DNA from: Gryganskiella cystojenkinii
Taxonomy: Eukaryota > Mortierellomycota > Mortierellomycetes > Mortierellales > Mortierellaceae
Direction of reading: 5' to 3'
NCBI GenBank assembly: GCA_015852425.1
Contig: JAAAIG010000163.1
Location: 1,711 to 55,576 of the forward strand
Length of the DNA stretch: 53,866 nucleotides
Part shown: positions 24,196-35,966 of the stretch, piece after piece
Position numbering within the stretch: the stretch's first letter is position 1
Layout of the letters: the number at the start of each line of letters is the position of its first letter
Notes under the pieces: model-generated
Seen by the model: only the letters and a program-made list of their open reading frames with translations
Told to the model about the DNA's origin: nothing
Database searches by the model: none
Made by a program: the position numbers and the translations under genes

Positions 24196-25150
24196 TTTGA
24201 AGTCTTAGTGACTGTGAGAAGGGTGGCAAACAACGAGATGGAGGGGAGGGGAGAGTAAGCGTTATTAAACTAGAATGGAGCGTCGATGTGCTTCAGGAAT
24301 GGATGCAAAAGAAAGAGAGAGATGGAGATAGAGAGAGATAAGAGGAAGGAAGCGAGCTGTCGTTTGCGAGGAAAGGAGGAGAGGGCACAATCGAGGGCCT
24401 TGGGATGCGGGTAGGTGAGGGTTTATATAGTCTCAAGAAATTGTCCACTTGTTGTTGAGGTTGTCGTGGTTGCAACACTGGCAAACACAAAACGTTGAAT
24501 GGCATGGACCGCGTTTGAACATAGTTGCAGCTAGAGTTGCGGGATTGAATTGAGGATCGATTGAGTCTCAAAATTTGACGAGAGTTCTGCTGGAACAAGT
24601 TTTTCTTTTCTTCTTTTCGTTACCTTTAGGATAAGAGCAAGAGGAACCACCACCGTTTTTCTGCATGCTTTCCTTCTTTTTGCCACTCCTCATTCTCAAC
24701 GTATTTGCTCTTGCTTTCTTTGTTTCTGCAACGTTAAATGATCAAATTCGAAATCCTCATATGGGGTGCCTGACTGATATTTCATTCGTCGAACAGTGGG
24801 GGGCTTCTCTCGCCCTTAAAAAACACACAATGATCGTCTTGTCAGTAAAGGCACCAAGAATTTCCCCTCTATTTTGTTCCTTTAGGACTCAATATACCCC
24901 GCCTGCAACGGACAAAAAAAAAAGGCTAAAAGGACAGAAAAGAACAAGGAGAGTGCTGTTTGTTGACCCCGGGATCGCGATGGCAAAATATTTTCACTTT
25001 TTTTATTCAGGGAGGTCCTTTTGCTACTCTTTGAAGCCTTGGAAAATCCAGCCATAACCATTGTCCCAACGTCCTTTGTTTGTTGAAATGAATACAATCG
25101 TAAAGTAAAGTAAAGAAAAATTTCAGGAGAAAAAGATTGAGGTCAAAAGG

Positions 25151-25196
25151 AGGGGTCACTAGGGGGAGGAAAAAAATTAGGATCGAAGGAGAGGGG
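25151..25196 (+). promoter_or_regulatory. Cluster of three AGGGG (STRE-like) pentamers
   Basis: AGGGG occurs at 25151-25155, 25161-25165 and 25192-25196. In yeast this pentamer is the stress response element bound by Msn2/Msn4. It lies about 2.1 kb before the debranching-enzyme start and 1 kb before the 7TM start, which is far for a fungal promoter, so function is uncertain. Confidence 0.2.
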
Positions 25197-27057
25197 TCTG
25201 CTGAACTTTCGATTAGAAATGCCTAGACCAAAAAGAATATCAGTTCTTTTGTCGGCCGATTACTTGGGGTTTCCGGTGCAGTCCGTGCATTTAGTTTAGA
25301 GAGAAAGAGGACGTGATGATGAGTGCACGGGGGCAACAATAGCTGACGGAGAAGGTTGTGAAGTTTGCATATGAACGTACATGGGACCCCATATTGACGA
25401 AGACACAAAATGCAATGTGCAGGTAAGTGTTTGGAGTGGGGGTGAAAAAGGAAAGAAAAACGTAGAGACGAGTGAGAAACGGGAGGTGGTTGGAAGGAGG
25501 ACGCGTCTATGCTGGACGGTTAACGAGCCGATGAGTTATTGTTGTAGAACAGCAAAAGCCTCGAGAGCCTAGAAGGGATCAGGGGAAAGCCAGACATAGA
25601 CTTAACCTTAACAGAACAACAACATGCAAGACAACCAAGAGTTCAAAACGGAGGGAAGCTGGCCTGTGGGTCGTGGACCATAACGCATTCTCCCTTGTGC
25701 CCCCTTTATTTTTTACGGTCAAAAAGAAAGACGTTGCGATGCTCTTTCTCTCATTTTTTTCGTTAACCCGTCCGTTTCCGACGATTTGTCTCTGTTTGTT
25801 TGCTTACTCTTCTCTCTCCGTGTTTGAGTCTGGCTTAAGTCAGGGCCATCATTAATGCACCTCAAACGCTCATTAATCCATAATGCACAAAGAGACACAG
25901 AGACGGCAGCTATACACCAAAGAAGAAGAAAAAAATGGCCATGGCGCGGAGGGGGCAGTCGAAGCTGGAAGGATGAGAGACAGGGATGGCCGACGAGGAC
26001 TCCTTGGGGCTATTTCTCTTTTTTGCTTCGGTTGCTGAAAGGACGAGATGACTCGAGTCGGTTTTGTGTCTAGCTGGCAGGCCCTAGGTACTGTTTCCGT
26101 TCTGTCCATTGAGAAATACGAGGTCTTAGTCGCTAATGACTAGTCCGAAGGTTTAATGTTAGATTTTGTGTTTCTACTCAAGCAGGGAAAGAGCAGGGCG
26201 CTAAACAAAAGAACAAGGGGAAAAAATGGCACCGCAAGTATTGCATAGCATGATGCATACTTTGCTAATATGGCTCCTTGTTTATGTTGATACTGAAGTC
26301 GAAGCTCTCTGCCACGCAACCGTGCAAATATCTCAAGCGGTAATGTTCTCTTTGAGTTCAAAAAAAGGTATTGCTCAATGTCGACAACCCTCTCAGTTGT
26401 ACGGATAGAGACAAACGAAACAGGGGAGTTGGAGGTTTCGTAAGAGAGAAAGACAAGGACCGAAAAGCAGACAAACTCAGCAGACAAACAAATAAAAAAA
26501 CAAAGAGTCAAGCAGACGGAGCAACGAGACGCGCACAACTACAAGGAAGCAAAAAGCGAGGGAAACAGAGCGAGAGGGACAGCAGCAGGGCGCGGGAGGA
26601 GAAATAAGGGAAGACGGGTGAAGAGGTATGGATCCATGTAGAAAAAGGAACGCAAAAATGCAACGGACCTTCACCTGTTTGGAGTTAGACTATCGACGTT
26701 TACTAACAAACATATCAATTGAGAATGAAATTATTGGTTTTTGGTAGTGGACAACCTCACGTCATCTACTGCCGTAGATTTTTATTGAGGGGATCGATCT
26801 TCGCTCCAAGAAGGCGAGGACGAACAGGGAACAGAAGGAGGAGACTATCTAGCTATCGCCATCAGCATCATCATGACGACAAACACACGAGGAGTGACAT
26901 TGAGCAGCGGTACTTATGCCCTTTCGGAATAAACAGCAAGCACCCACGATGGATGGTGACGCGCACTTCCCTTTTTTTGGTGCAAAGCAGGAACGACACG
27001 CAAAAACGCCCCCTCTATCCGATCCACAACTCTATCTTTTCTGGTCAAATCCCACCA

Positions 27058-27200
27058 ACCTTTTTTTTATCTCCGCGCCTTATCAAGCCCGGCCTTTTTT
27101 TCTTTTTCATTCTCATTCCTCCTTCTCTATTCCTCGCTATCTTTTTTTTTTTCTCCTCTCTCTCTACCATCACCACTACCGTCGCCACTGTCATCTCCTC
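27058..27200 (+). promoter_or_regulatory. Pyrimidine-rich core promoter/leader of the debranching-enzyme gene
   Basis: A long C/T-rich stretch containing several T runs ends about 70 bases before the start codon. Such tracts commonly precede transcription start sites in filamentous fungi. No TATA box is evident. Confidence 0.4.
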
Positions 27201-27270
27201 GAAATCCAATCCGTCTCTCGTGTTTTTTTGATTCGAATTAGTACATTCAAACAAGAACACGCATATTCCC

Positions 27271-30200
27271 ATGCTCATGTCTAACCAAACAGAGCCCGCA
27301 ACCGTGTACCGTGTCGAGCTCGACGACGACGGTTCTCCTGCCGAGAATTCTTCGGTACTGAACCTTTTTGAACTGGAGTCTTTCACGCCGTTTTTTTATT
27401 TTTTTTATCTGTTCTGAACCGTGGTATTATAAGAGATCGGCTCAGTTGACAAAGTCATTTTCATCATCTTTCTTCGTTCTCGTTTATGTTCTCTTTGACA
27501 GTACTATCGACTTCCTCCTCCAGACAAACCTTATATCCTCCGATTCAAGGTCATTGCTGGTTCCCTAGCATCCAACCAAGGCAGCATTTGGACCAACTAT
27601 CCGCCCGAGGGGTAATCAATAGAAAAAAATACGCAATGCTGCTTCCCACGCTCTTCTTTTATTCCCCCGTCGTGTCGTCATCTTGTGCCTGAAGCATCAT
27701 GCCATAGGGGAGCTTTTATGCTCTTGTGTTCACTGACGCAACCCACCGTCTCTATTCTTGACCTGAACCTTGAACCTGAACCACCTTCACTGACGCTATC
27801 TACTTTCGTGTTCTTTTTTCGTAAACCTGTCCCGTAATAGAACTACTTTCCAGCGCAACCAGTTTTACCAGCACCCGTAAAGACTATGAGATACCATTTC
27901 AACAGGAGGATTATCCTGGTATGCGCGCTCATATCACTTGCACTCTAACCAGTCACCTTGACATCCCCATCCCTGTCACCTCACCTCAATAGACTCGGGG
28001 GTCTTGAGCCCGAATGCGACCTTCGGATCACTGGAGCGGGCGCCTTCGAGTACTACGTCGAGCATTCCCCTTACCTTGAGAACGGCACTGTGGTTTGGGG
28101 TCGATCCAGGACCGGGTTCTTTGTCGTAGACCCTCAATTGAAGGTCCAGTCAAAGGATGTGTCAAATACTGGCACAGGATCATTACCTCTGGAGGCTCTG
28201 GTTATCGAATCCGTCGTTCCCAAGTGGTTGGGCAAACTGTCGGAATGGACTCCTCACCTCGAGACCATTTCCAAGAGTGGATACAACATGATTCATTTCG
28301 TACCATTGCAATACCGTGGCATCTCCAACTCGCCTTATTCCATCTTTGATCAGCTCAAGTTCGACCCCCAACTCTTTGAGCACAGGGACCAGAACAAATC
28401 CGAGGAAGAGCAGCGTGCGATCGTGAAGGCCATGCTCACAAGGATCGAGAATGACTATGGAGCTCTTTCACTTACCGATATTGTCTGGAACCATACCGCG
28501 TGCAACTCGACCTGGCTCTGGGATCATCCTGAAGCAGGTATGCTGTCGAAAAGATGAAAATAGCGGAGGTGTTCAAAGAAGCGTGCTGCTATCGATATGT
28601 CTTGACATGCGCTAATTCGAGCCCTCTTCTTTCTTCCGCAATCCAGGATACAACCTCCACAATTCACCCCACTTGATTCCCGCCTACGAACTCGACACTG
28701 CCCTATTGAAATTCTCGGCCTCCATCGCTGACCCATCAACAACTCTGCCCGCCGATATCAAAACCGAGACGGAACTCAAGACCGTGATGACAGAACTTCG
28801 CCGAGTCGTTTTTAGAGATGTCAAGCTCTGGGAATTTTATGTTGTAGATGTTGTTGCGGCCTTGAAGGAGATGGAGGCAAGTCTGAAATCAAAAGTGACG
28901 TATGCCAAAGACCTTTTCAAAACCTCGGATGTGAAGAGGATGACACTTAAGGAGAAGGGCGATACTCTTCGAGAAGCTGCGTTGACAGGCGCGGATGAGC
29001 ATGGAGGCCGATCCCACAAAAAGATCAAGACTCCTGTAGCCATGGCTTTCATGGCCGCCTTGCTGGATCAGGACCTTTCAGCCCCTACTCTTACAATCGA
29101 GGCAATCGTGGAGGAATACAAGAGAATCGTGAACGAAGTCAACTTGGATTACTACAAGGCATACGACAAAGATGTTGAGACCATTGTCTCCAACATCGAA
29201 AACCGCGTTAAGTACATTCGTCTTGATGAACATGGGCCTAAGCTCGGAAAGATTACTGAAGAGTAAGTTCAGCCTTGCCTACCGCACGAGCCCCTTTAAG
29301 ACTGGTGCGAGCCATGACAACCAGAGTAAAGGCTAACTCGCTCGCTCTGTACTTCTCGTGTAGAAATCCATTGGTCGAGACTTATTTTACACGTCTGCCG
29401 GAGAATGACCGGACTGCTCTCCATCCTGCCGGTTCGCGAGCTCTCGTCAACAATGGATGGATCTGGAATGCGGACCCCCTGCAGGACTTTGCAGGCAAAT
29501 CCAGCCATGCTTATCTTCGCAGAGAAGTCATCATCTGGGGTGATTGCGTCAAGTTGCGCTACGGCAAAGGACCTGTAAGACTAGACTTGGTGTTTCGCTG
29601 TCGACTTTTTGTTTGAGTTACGATTCCTAACGTGTGACGTTCTTTCTCTCGCCGAATCGCAGGAGGATGTGCCATACCTGTGGCAACGCATGAAGGAGTA
29701 CACAATTCAGTCCGCAAGATTGTTTCACGGATTCCGAATCGATAATTGTCATTCTACCCCTATTCATTTGGCACAGTATCTACTTGACGCAGCTCGCACG
29801 GTTCGACCTAATCTCTATGTTGTGGCAGAGTTATTCACTGGTTCAGAAGAGATGGACATCCGCTTCGTGAGCCGTCTGGGCATCAACTCGCTTATCCGAG
29901 AGGCCATGCAGGCCTGGGAACCTCGTGAGCTGAGTCGACTTGTACACAGACATGGTGTCAAACCAGTCGGTAGGCTCTGTTTTGTTTCTTTTCATCCCAG
30001 CTTTCAATATGCACTTGATCACGAACAGTCATGCTAACTAACAGTAATTGCTCCTGGTGTAGGTTGCATGGACCGCGGCAGTCTCTGCGAGGATGTTCCA
30101 TGGACGCAACCAGATGGAAAGACTGTCCCCAGCAGAGTGGCTCCTCTTGAAGGTTCTCATCCTCATGCACTCTTCATGGACTGCACTCATGATAATGAGA

Positions 30201-33200
30201 CGCCTCATCAGAAACGACGGGCTGAGGTAAGGTGGCAGGATTCAGGATTTTAGTAACCTTTGTTTGAATCGGTAGAGTAGATTTGCTATCCATATTTAAC
30301 TTTCAGAGGCTGACACTTGCTCTGACGTGTGTTGCCAATAGGATACCCTATCCAACGCAGGTCTCGTGTGCATGACCTCTTGCGCTATCGGCTCAGTGAA
30401 GGGTTACGACGAGATTTACCCAACATTGCTCAACCTGGTGACCGAGTCTCGTCAATACGTTACTTACAAAGACCCTATGAACGTCGGCATCTGCAAGGTG
30501 AAGGCTCGTTTGAACAAGTTGCATACCGAGCTCGCCCTACAGGGCTACGAAGAAGCTCATGTTCATCATGAAAACGAGGTATGGCCCCTTATGTATTTTT
30601 ACAATTTTTACACGGTATTAAGATTATAGGCTTGTTCTAATATCAACAGCACTTTGACTTGATTGCTCCCCTTTAGTACATTATTGTTCACCGCCAACAT
30701 CCCAAGACTCTCAAGGGATACATTCTTATCGCTCACACGTCCTTTTACGATAACCCCAAACGAGGCGACATCCAATCTATCAGACTTCGTGATACAACTG
30801 CGACGGTGCTCATGTCTGTGGGACTGGAGATCACCTCAAGGACGGCGGAAAAGAACGAAAAATTCTTGGTAGGCCTCCCAGGAAAACTGGTCGAATTGGT
30901 GCCACCCAAGATTTCAAGACACTCGGACGCTCAAGGTGACTATACAGAAGTTGAGATCCCCGAACGATTTCCTGGCGGGAGTATCATTCTTTTGGAGACG
31001 ACTTTGGACAGCAAAGTGCCAAGCAACATTGAGGATCTGGTCGCGACGATCCCCGAGAGTGTTATGGAAACTCTGGGTTGGATGGAGCTCAACGTTGTCC
31101 TTTACCGTTGCGATGGCGAAGAGCAGGACCTGACCCGTAAGTACAACAATGAACATGAAAGAGCGCTTTGGTCTGAAAGATGCTACGAACAGACCACTGA
31201 CGTGCTCTGTCCCTATTTTTGTCTGATGGTTGTTAGCTGGGCATGGTGTCTATAACATTCCTGGTCATGGCTCTCTCGTGTACTGTGGATTAGAAGGGTA
31301 CATTTCGGTGCTCAGACCAATCATTGAGAGTAACGACCTGGGTCATCCCTTCTGCGCTCACTTGCGCGAGGGGCATTGGGCCTTAGATTATATGAGTGAC
31401 CGTATCAAGAGGTAATGCTGCGGACGAAACTACGATTGAATCTTTGTGGGTATATTTTAAGCGAAGGACTCACCAACTTTTTTTTATTTTTTTTGTCATG
31501 CCTTAATCCCGTAGGCATATGGATATTTTCCCTAAGTTGGCAACATTGTATACTTGGTATAAGGAGCGCATGGATGCCATCAAGCTGCTTCCAAATTACT
31601 TGGTTCCAAGATATTTTGCTCTTGCGGTGATGACTGCGTATGGGGCGGCCAGAGTCAGGGCCTACTCGCTGATGACACCTATGATCCAGAAAGGCGACTA
31701 TTTCACCCGATCACTGAGTTTGACTGCGCTCCAGGTCTACAGTTTTGTTGACTCGGCCAGTTTGCACCCTACAGCTAAGATTCCGAGTTTGGCTGCAGGA
31801 TTGCCTCATTTTACTTACCGTCACATGCGTACCTGGGGTCGTGATGTCTTTATCAGTCTTCGTGGAATCCTCCTGGTGACCGGTCAGTTCGAGGCAGCCA
31901 AGGCTCACATCCTCGCTTTTGCCAGTAGTCTTAAGCACGGCATGATCCCCAATTTGCTCGACAGTCTAAGATCGCCCCGGTACAACTCTCGAGACTCTGT
32001 CTGGTGGTTCTTCCAGTCTGTCCAGGATTACTGCACGTTGGTTCCAAATGGCGAGGATATCTTGCAGGAGTCCTTTGCCAGACGTTTCCCCGATGGTCAA
32101 AACTTTGTTGAGTACACCAGTCCTGAGGCTTATTCGACCAAGGTCACACTCGAGGATGTGATGGTTGAGATTTTAGTGGCGCACGCGAACGGTATCCATT
32201 ATCGCGAATGGAATGCAGGTCCAAGACTGGACGAGCAAATGTCGGATAAGGGATTCCAGGTCGATGTCGATCTCGACTTCAACACTGGATTTGTGACGGG
32301 AGGAAGTGTCTACAACTGCGGCACTTGGATGGACAAGATGGGCGAGAGTGCCAAGGCAGGAACCAAGGGTGTACCCGCGACTCCTCGAGACGGTGCCAAT
32401 GTCGAAATTATTGGTCTTTTAAAGTCGTCATTGCGCTGGGTGATAGAGCTTCGCAAGAAGAATAAGTTTAGACTGGAGACGATAGAGATTGGCGAGACGA
32501 AGTTCAAGGGAGTCAAGCGACCAGCTCGTACGTTGGCGCTTGAGGAATGGGACGACTTGATCCAAAGGAGCTTCGAGAAGTACTTTTATGTGCCCTTGGA
32601 CCCTGCCAAAGATACAGAGTACAAAATTCATTCTGAGCTGGTCAACCGTCGCGGAATGTACAAGGATACATATGGATCGATTACACCATTCGCGGATTAC
32701 CAGTTAAGACCTAATTTCCCGGTGGCGATGTGCGTCGCACCCGAGTTATTCAACAAGGACCATGCCAAGGAAGCACTCAACCTGGCCAAAGATGTCTTGC
32801 TTGGGCCGCTTGGTGTGTACAATGGACGAACAAGCAATGGAGTGATGCGTATTTTTGGGTATTGCTGACTATGAACTGATTGCTTCTCATTCTTTCTTCT
32901 TCCAGGTATGCGCACATTGGACCCAATCGACTGGGCATACCGACCCAACTATGACAACCAAAATGACTCGGATGATCGCATGATTGCGAAGGGATGGAAC
33001 TACCACCAAGGGCCTGTAAGTCGATGTTAGAGAGGAAAATTATGGAAAAAGAGCTGTTGTAACATTGATATTTGAGCAAACGTTATCTGATCCTTTTCAT
33101 TGTTTTGTTCTGTCGTTTTGTTAGGAATGGCTGTGGTGCACGGGTTATTTCTTCCGCGCGTACTTGCATTTCAAGCTGCAATGTGAACCAGACAAGGCTA

Positions 33201-33409
33201 AAGATACCGTGTTTGAGTTGCATCGGATGATGTTGCCGCATAAGGCTCAGTTGGAGACAAGTCCCTGGGCAGGTCTTGCAGAGTTGACAAACCTGGATGG
33301 TGCAATTTGTGTGGATGCATGCCAGTCGCAGGCGTGGTCGTCGTCGACCTTGTTGGACCTGCTGCATGATATTAACGAATTGCGTCAGGATGGTCGTCTG
33401 AAGGAGTGA
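27271..33409 (+). CDS. GDB1: Glycogen debranching enzyme (4-alpha-glucanotransferase / amylo-1,6-glucosidase)
   Basis: This bifunctional cytosolic enzyme moves maltosyl/maltotriosyl units and then hydrolyses the alpha-1,6 branch point of glycogen. Fourteen exons (27271-27354, 27502-27611, 27841-27876, 27993-28537, 28647-29262, 29364-29574, 29663-29969, 30063-30226, 30342-30578, 30677-31136, 31237-31411, 31515-32812, 32906-33015, 33125-33409) give 1545 residues, the usual length. The GH13-like transferase half has D561 in [11 protein letters not shown] and E590 in [11 protein letters not shown], then HDNETPHQ. The glucosidase half (GH133 type) has [16 protein letters not shown] and ends with [14 protein letters not shown]. 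Exon 3 is only 36 bases and was placed by phase because reading through meets a stop. A second in-frame ATG lies at 27277. Identification is very strong. Confidence 0.97.
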
Positions 33410-33789
33410 TACCGTATCCCTACCACCTTTCCCCTTTGATATCTTAAATGAGAATAAAAAAAGACAAGATCTGTTTTCTTTTGCCTGCATCCTGTGGCTA
33501 TTGCAGAGGATACTTTTGCAGAGCAAAATAAAGCAAATTGATCGTGCCCCTTAAGGAAGGACCCTGTTCAACCATCGCTTCACCTTTCCATCAAAGTTCA
33601 CTCTGAGCATCATCACATCAGTCCATCAAGGAACAACAAGGAAAGGCAGGAATCACGGACTCAGAACCAAGGAATTCTTATTACTTCATCATCAACATTC
33701 GTCATCCTTTTGATTAAAAGGACAACCCGAATTCATCGAGACTGGAACTGCCTACGTGCCGTCAACAATATCACCTTCCTACCCCGGCA
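33410..33789 (+). promoter_or_regulatory. Debranching enzyme to GPI14 intergenic region
   Basis: This 380-base tandem spacer contains the upstream gene's AATAAA at 33453-33458, a second AATAAA-like site near 33526, and an A/C-rich leader before the GPI14 start. Nothing else is supported. Confidence 0.5.
33453..33458 (+). terminator. Polyadenylation signal of the debranching-enzyme gene
   Basis: AATAAA lies about 44 bases after the stop codon. Confidence 0.6.
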
Positions 33790-35426
33790 ATGCCGCGACT
33801 ACTATTACCTTCATTCACATTCCGGCAACTGATCGGAGCCAGTGTAGCGCTGCATGCTATCCTTTTGATCTATGGCCATTGGCAAGATACCCACCTTGTC
33901 GTCAAATACACCGACATTGACTATGTCGTCTTCACAGACGCCTCTAGATACCTCACGCAGGGATTGTCCCCTTATAGACGCGCCACCTATCGATACACGC
34001 CACTCTTGGCCCAGATGCTGATGCCCAACATCTGGCTGCACGAATCCTTTGGCAAATGGATCTTTACTGGAGCCAATTTCCTGATCGGTGTCCTGATCCA
34101 AAAGATTCTGCGGCTCCGAGGCATGTCTGAATCCCGTGCGGTTAATTGTACGGCTCTCTGGTTGTTGAACCCCATGGTGGCAAACATCTCGACCCGAGGC
34201 AATGCCGAAAGTGTAATCGGAGCCATGGTCCTAGGATCGTTCTACCTGATCATGAAGCGCAGGATCGGCTGGGGCGCCTTTTTTTATGGACTTAGCGTAC
34301 ACTTCAAGACATATCCGATCATCTACTCGGTCGCGTTGTTGGTCCTGCTGGACGATAACTATGACGTCAAGGCAGTCACAGATCAGCAAGAACAAGCCGA
34401 CAATGCCTCGAGGACCGTCAAGAATAAGAAATGGGAAAGCGGGTCGTTCCTGGTCAACTTGGTCAAAGATGCTATTGGTTTCGTCACCTGGCGTCGTGTC
34501 CAATTTGGCCTGTTGAGTGGCGGTTGGTTCTTTCTTATCACCGGTGCCATGTATTACTTGTAAGTACTTCACTTGGAAGAGTTCCGTTGAACTGGAGGTT
34601 GTGTTGATATGTCATATGCTAAACATCCACATTTTCGTCTTTTCCTCGTTCTGTTCTTGATTGTGATTTTTTTAAAAAAAAGTTATGGTTACGAGTTTCT
34701 GTTTGAGACGTATCTCTACCATGTCACTCGCAAGGACCATCGCCACAACTTTTCATTCTGGTTCTACAACATCTACTTGACATTTACCTCTCCCACGGGC
34801 ACGTTGGTCGGTGTCCTCACGTTTGTGCCACAATTGGCTCTGGTGCTCGCTATTGGTTGCTGTTTTGGCAAGGACATTTTTTTCTGTGCATTCCTGCAGA
34901 CCTTTGCCTTTGTGGCCTGGAACAAAGTCTGTACCGCTCAGGTAACAGCTTGTACTTTTGTTATATTTCTTTCCAGTATGACCGTCATTGAGAAAGCCTC
35001 TTTGTGGAAAATACAGTACAACTAACAGCATTCTTGGCTTGTTCGACCCTGCGGATCTTTTGAACACAGTACTTTATGTGGTACATCGTGTTCTTGCCCC
35101 TGTTGATCCCTTGTTTAGCCTCGAATCCTCGGATGAGCCTTCGGAAGCAGGGCAAGAACATGTTGCTGGGGTGGGTTCTGTCGCAAGGACTCTGGCTCTC
35201 ACAAGCATACAACCTCGAATTCTTAGGCCTAAACACGTTCTGGAAATTGTTCCTGGCCTCGGCATTGATGTACGCGAGCAATGTGTGGATCTTGGCCGAG
35301 CTGATCACCGGTGCCGAGTATGAGCCCATCTTTGGCGAGCGTGGTGTCATTCGGCAGGTTTGGTCTCGACTGCCTAACTCTGCGACCACTGTTACGGCTC
35401 CTGCTGTTGCCGACAAGAGACAGTAA
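33790..35426 (+). CDS. GPI14: GPI mannosyltransferase I (PIG-M / Gpi14)
   Basis: PIG-M adds the first alpha-1,4-mannose to the glycosylphosphatidylinositol precursor on the ER lumenal side, using dolichol-phosphate-mannose. Exons 33790-34559, 34683-34941 and 35070-35426 give 461 residues. The N-terminal helix is followed by the lumenal catalytic loop with the DxD-type motif in VVKYTDIDYVVFTDASRYL, then GLSPYRRATYRYTPLLAQML, which is highly characteristic of the family. Later family blocks include NPMVANISTRGNAESV, GLSVHFKTYPIIYS, YGYEFLFETYLYHVTRKDHR and HNFSFWFYN. Multiple hydrophobic helices run to the C-terminus. The gene is followed in the same direction by ceramide synthase. Its partner subunit Pbn1/PIG-X is not in the window. 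Confidence 0.96.
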
Positions 35427-35966
35427 CGAAGAATCGAATAAAAACCAACAACAATCGCGGATCGAAAATAATTGATAAAGGTCGACAGCCACATTCTTTC
35501 CCAGGATTTTTTTTTTTTCCCCTCTTCTTTTGTATTTTCCCACCGTTAACTTTTTCTTCCCTGTTGCATTTTCATGCTGTCCGCCACTCCTTACTTTGTT
35601 TGCCTCCCATCATTATATTCACCTCCTCTGTCAACTACACTTTTTTTCTTTTCTGGTAGCTCTCACCCTTTTGCACCTCAGCTCACTTTTTTTATTGGAG
35701 GTTTGGCCTTTTGTTTTTGTGCGTTTTGTGGACGATCTCATCAATCACCATCGCACAAATTTGTTCTCGTCTCCTCACTCTACCCCCTTTCAATCCTTTA
35801 CTCCTCGTTTCCCCTCACAATCCCTCTCTTTCTTTCTTCTCTTTTACTCTCTCTTTCTCTCTCTCTCTTTATCTCTCTTCTGTATTTTTTCTCATTCTCC
35901 ACGGACACTCTTGTTTACTTTCTAAGGTTTCACTCGCTCACACACGTACCTTGTTTTTCTCTTCAC
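35427..35966 (+). promoter_or_regulatory. GPI14 to ceramide synthase intergenic region with a CT-rich tract
   Basis: After the GPI14 poly(A) signal the region becomes strongly pyrimidine-rich, with a near-continuous CTCT/TTTC tract at about 35818-35885. This is typical of a fungal promoter and 5' leader. Long open frames here, rich in Ser, Leu and Phe, are artefacts of the CT composition. Confidence 0.55.
35437..35442 (+). terminator. Polyadenylation signal of GPI14
   Basis: AATAAA begins 11 bases after the GPI14 stop codon. Confidence 0.5.

Larger units (their letters stand above)
24196..27270. other. Three-kilobase gap between the 7TM gene and the debranching-enzyme gene
   Basis: This divergent region separates the 7TM start (minus) from the debranching-enzyme start (plus). 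I see only short, low-quality open frames. Notable pieces are an AGGGG cluster at 25151-25196, a consensus donor CAGGTAAGT at 25421-25429 after a short ATG frame, TAAAG repeats near 25098-25113, and pyrimidine-rich tracts before 27271. It most likely holds two promoters and leaders. A missed small or non-coding gene cannot be excluded. Confidence 0.45.

Noticed and set aside
35530..35925. Ser/Leu/Phe-rich plus-strand frames before ceramide synthase
   Set aside because: They consist of CT-repeat sequence in a promoter or leader; composition is an artefact.
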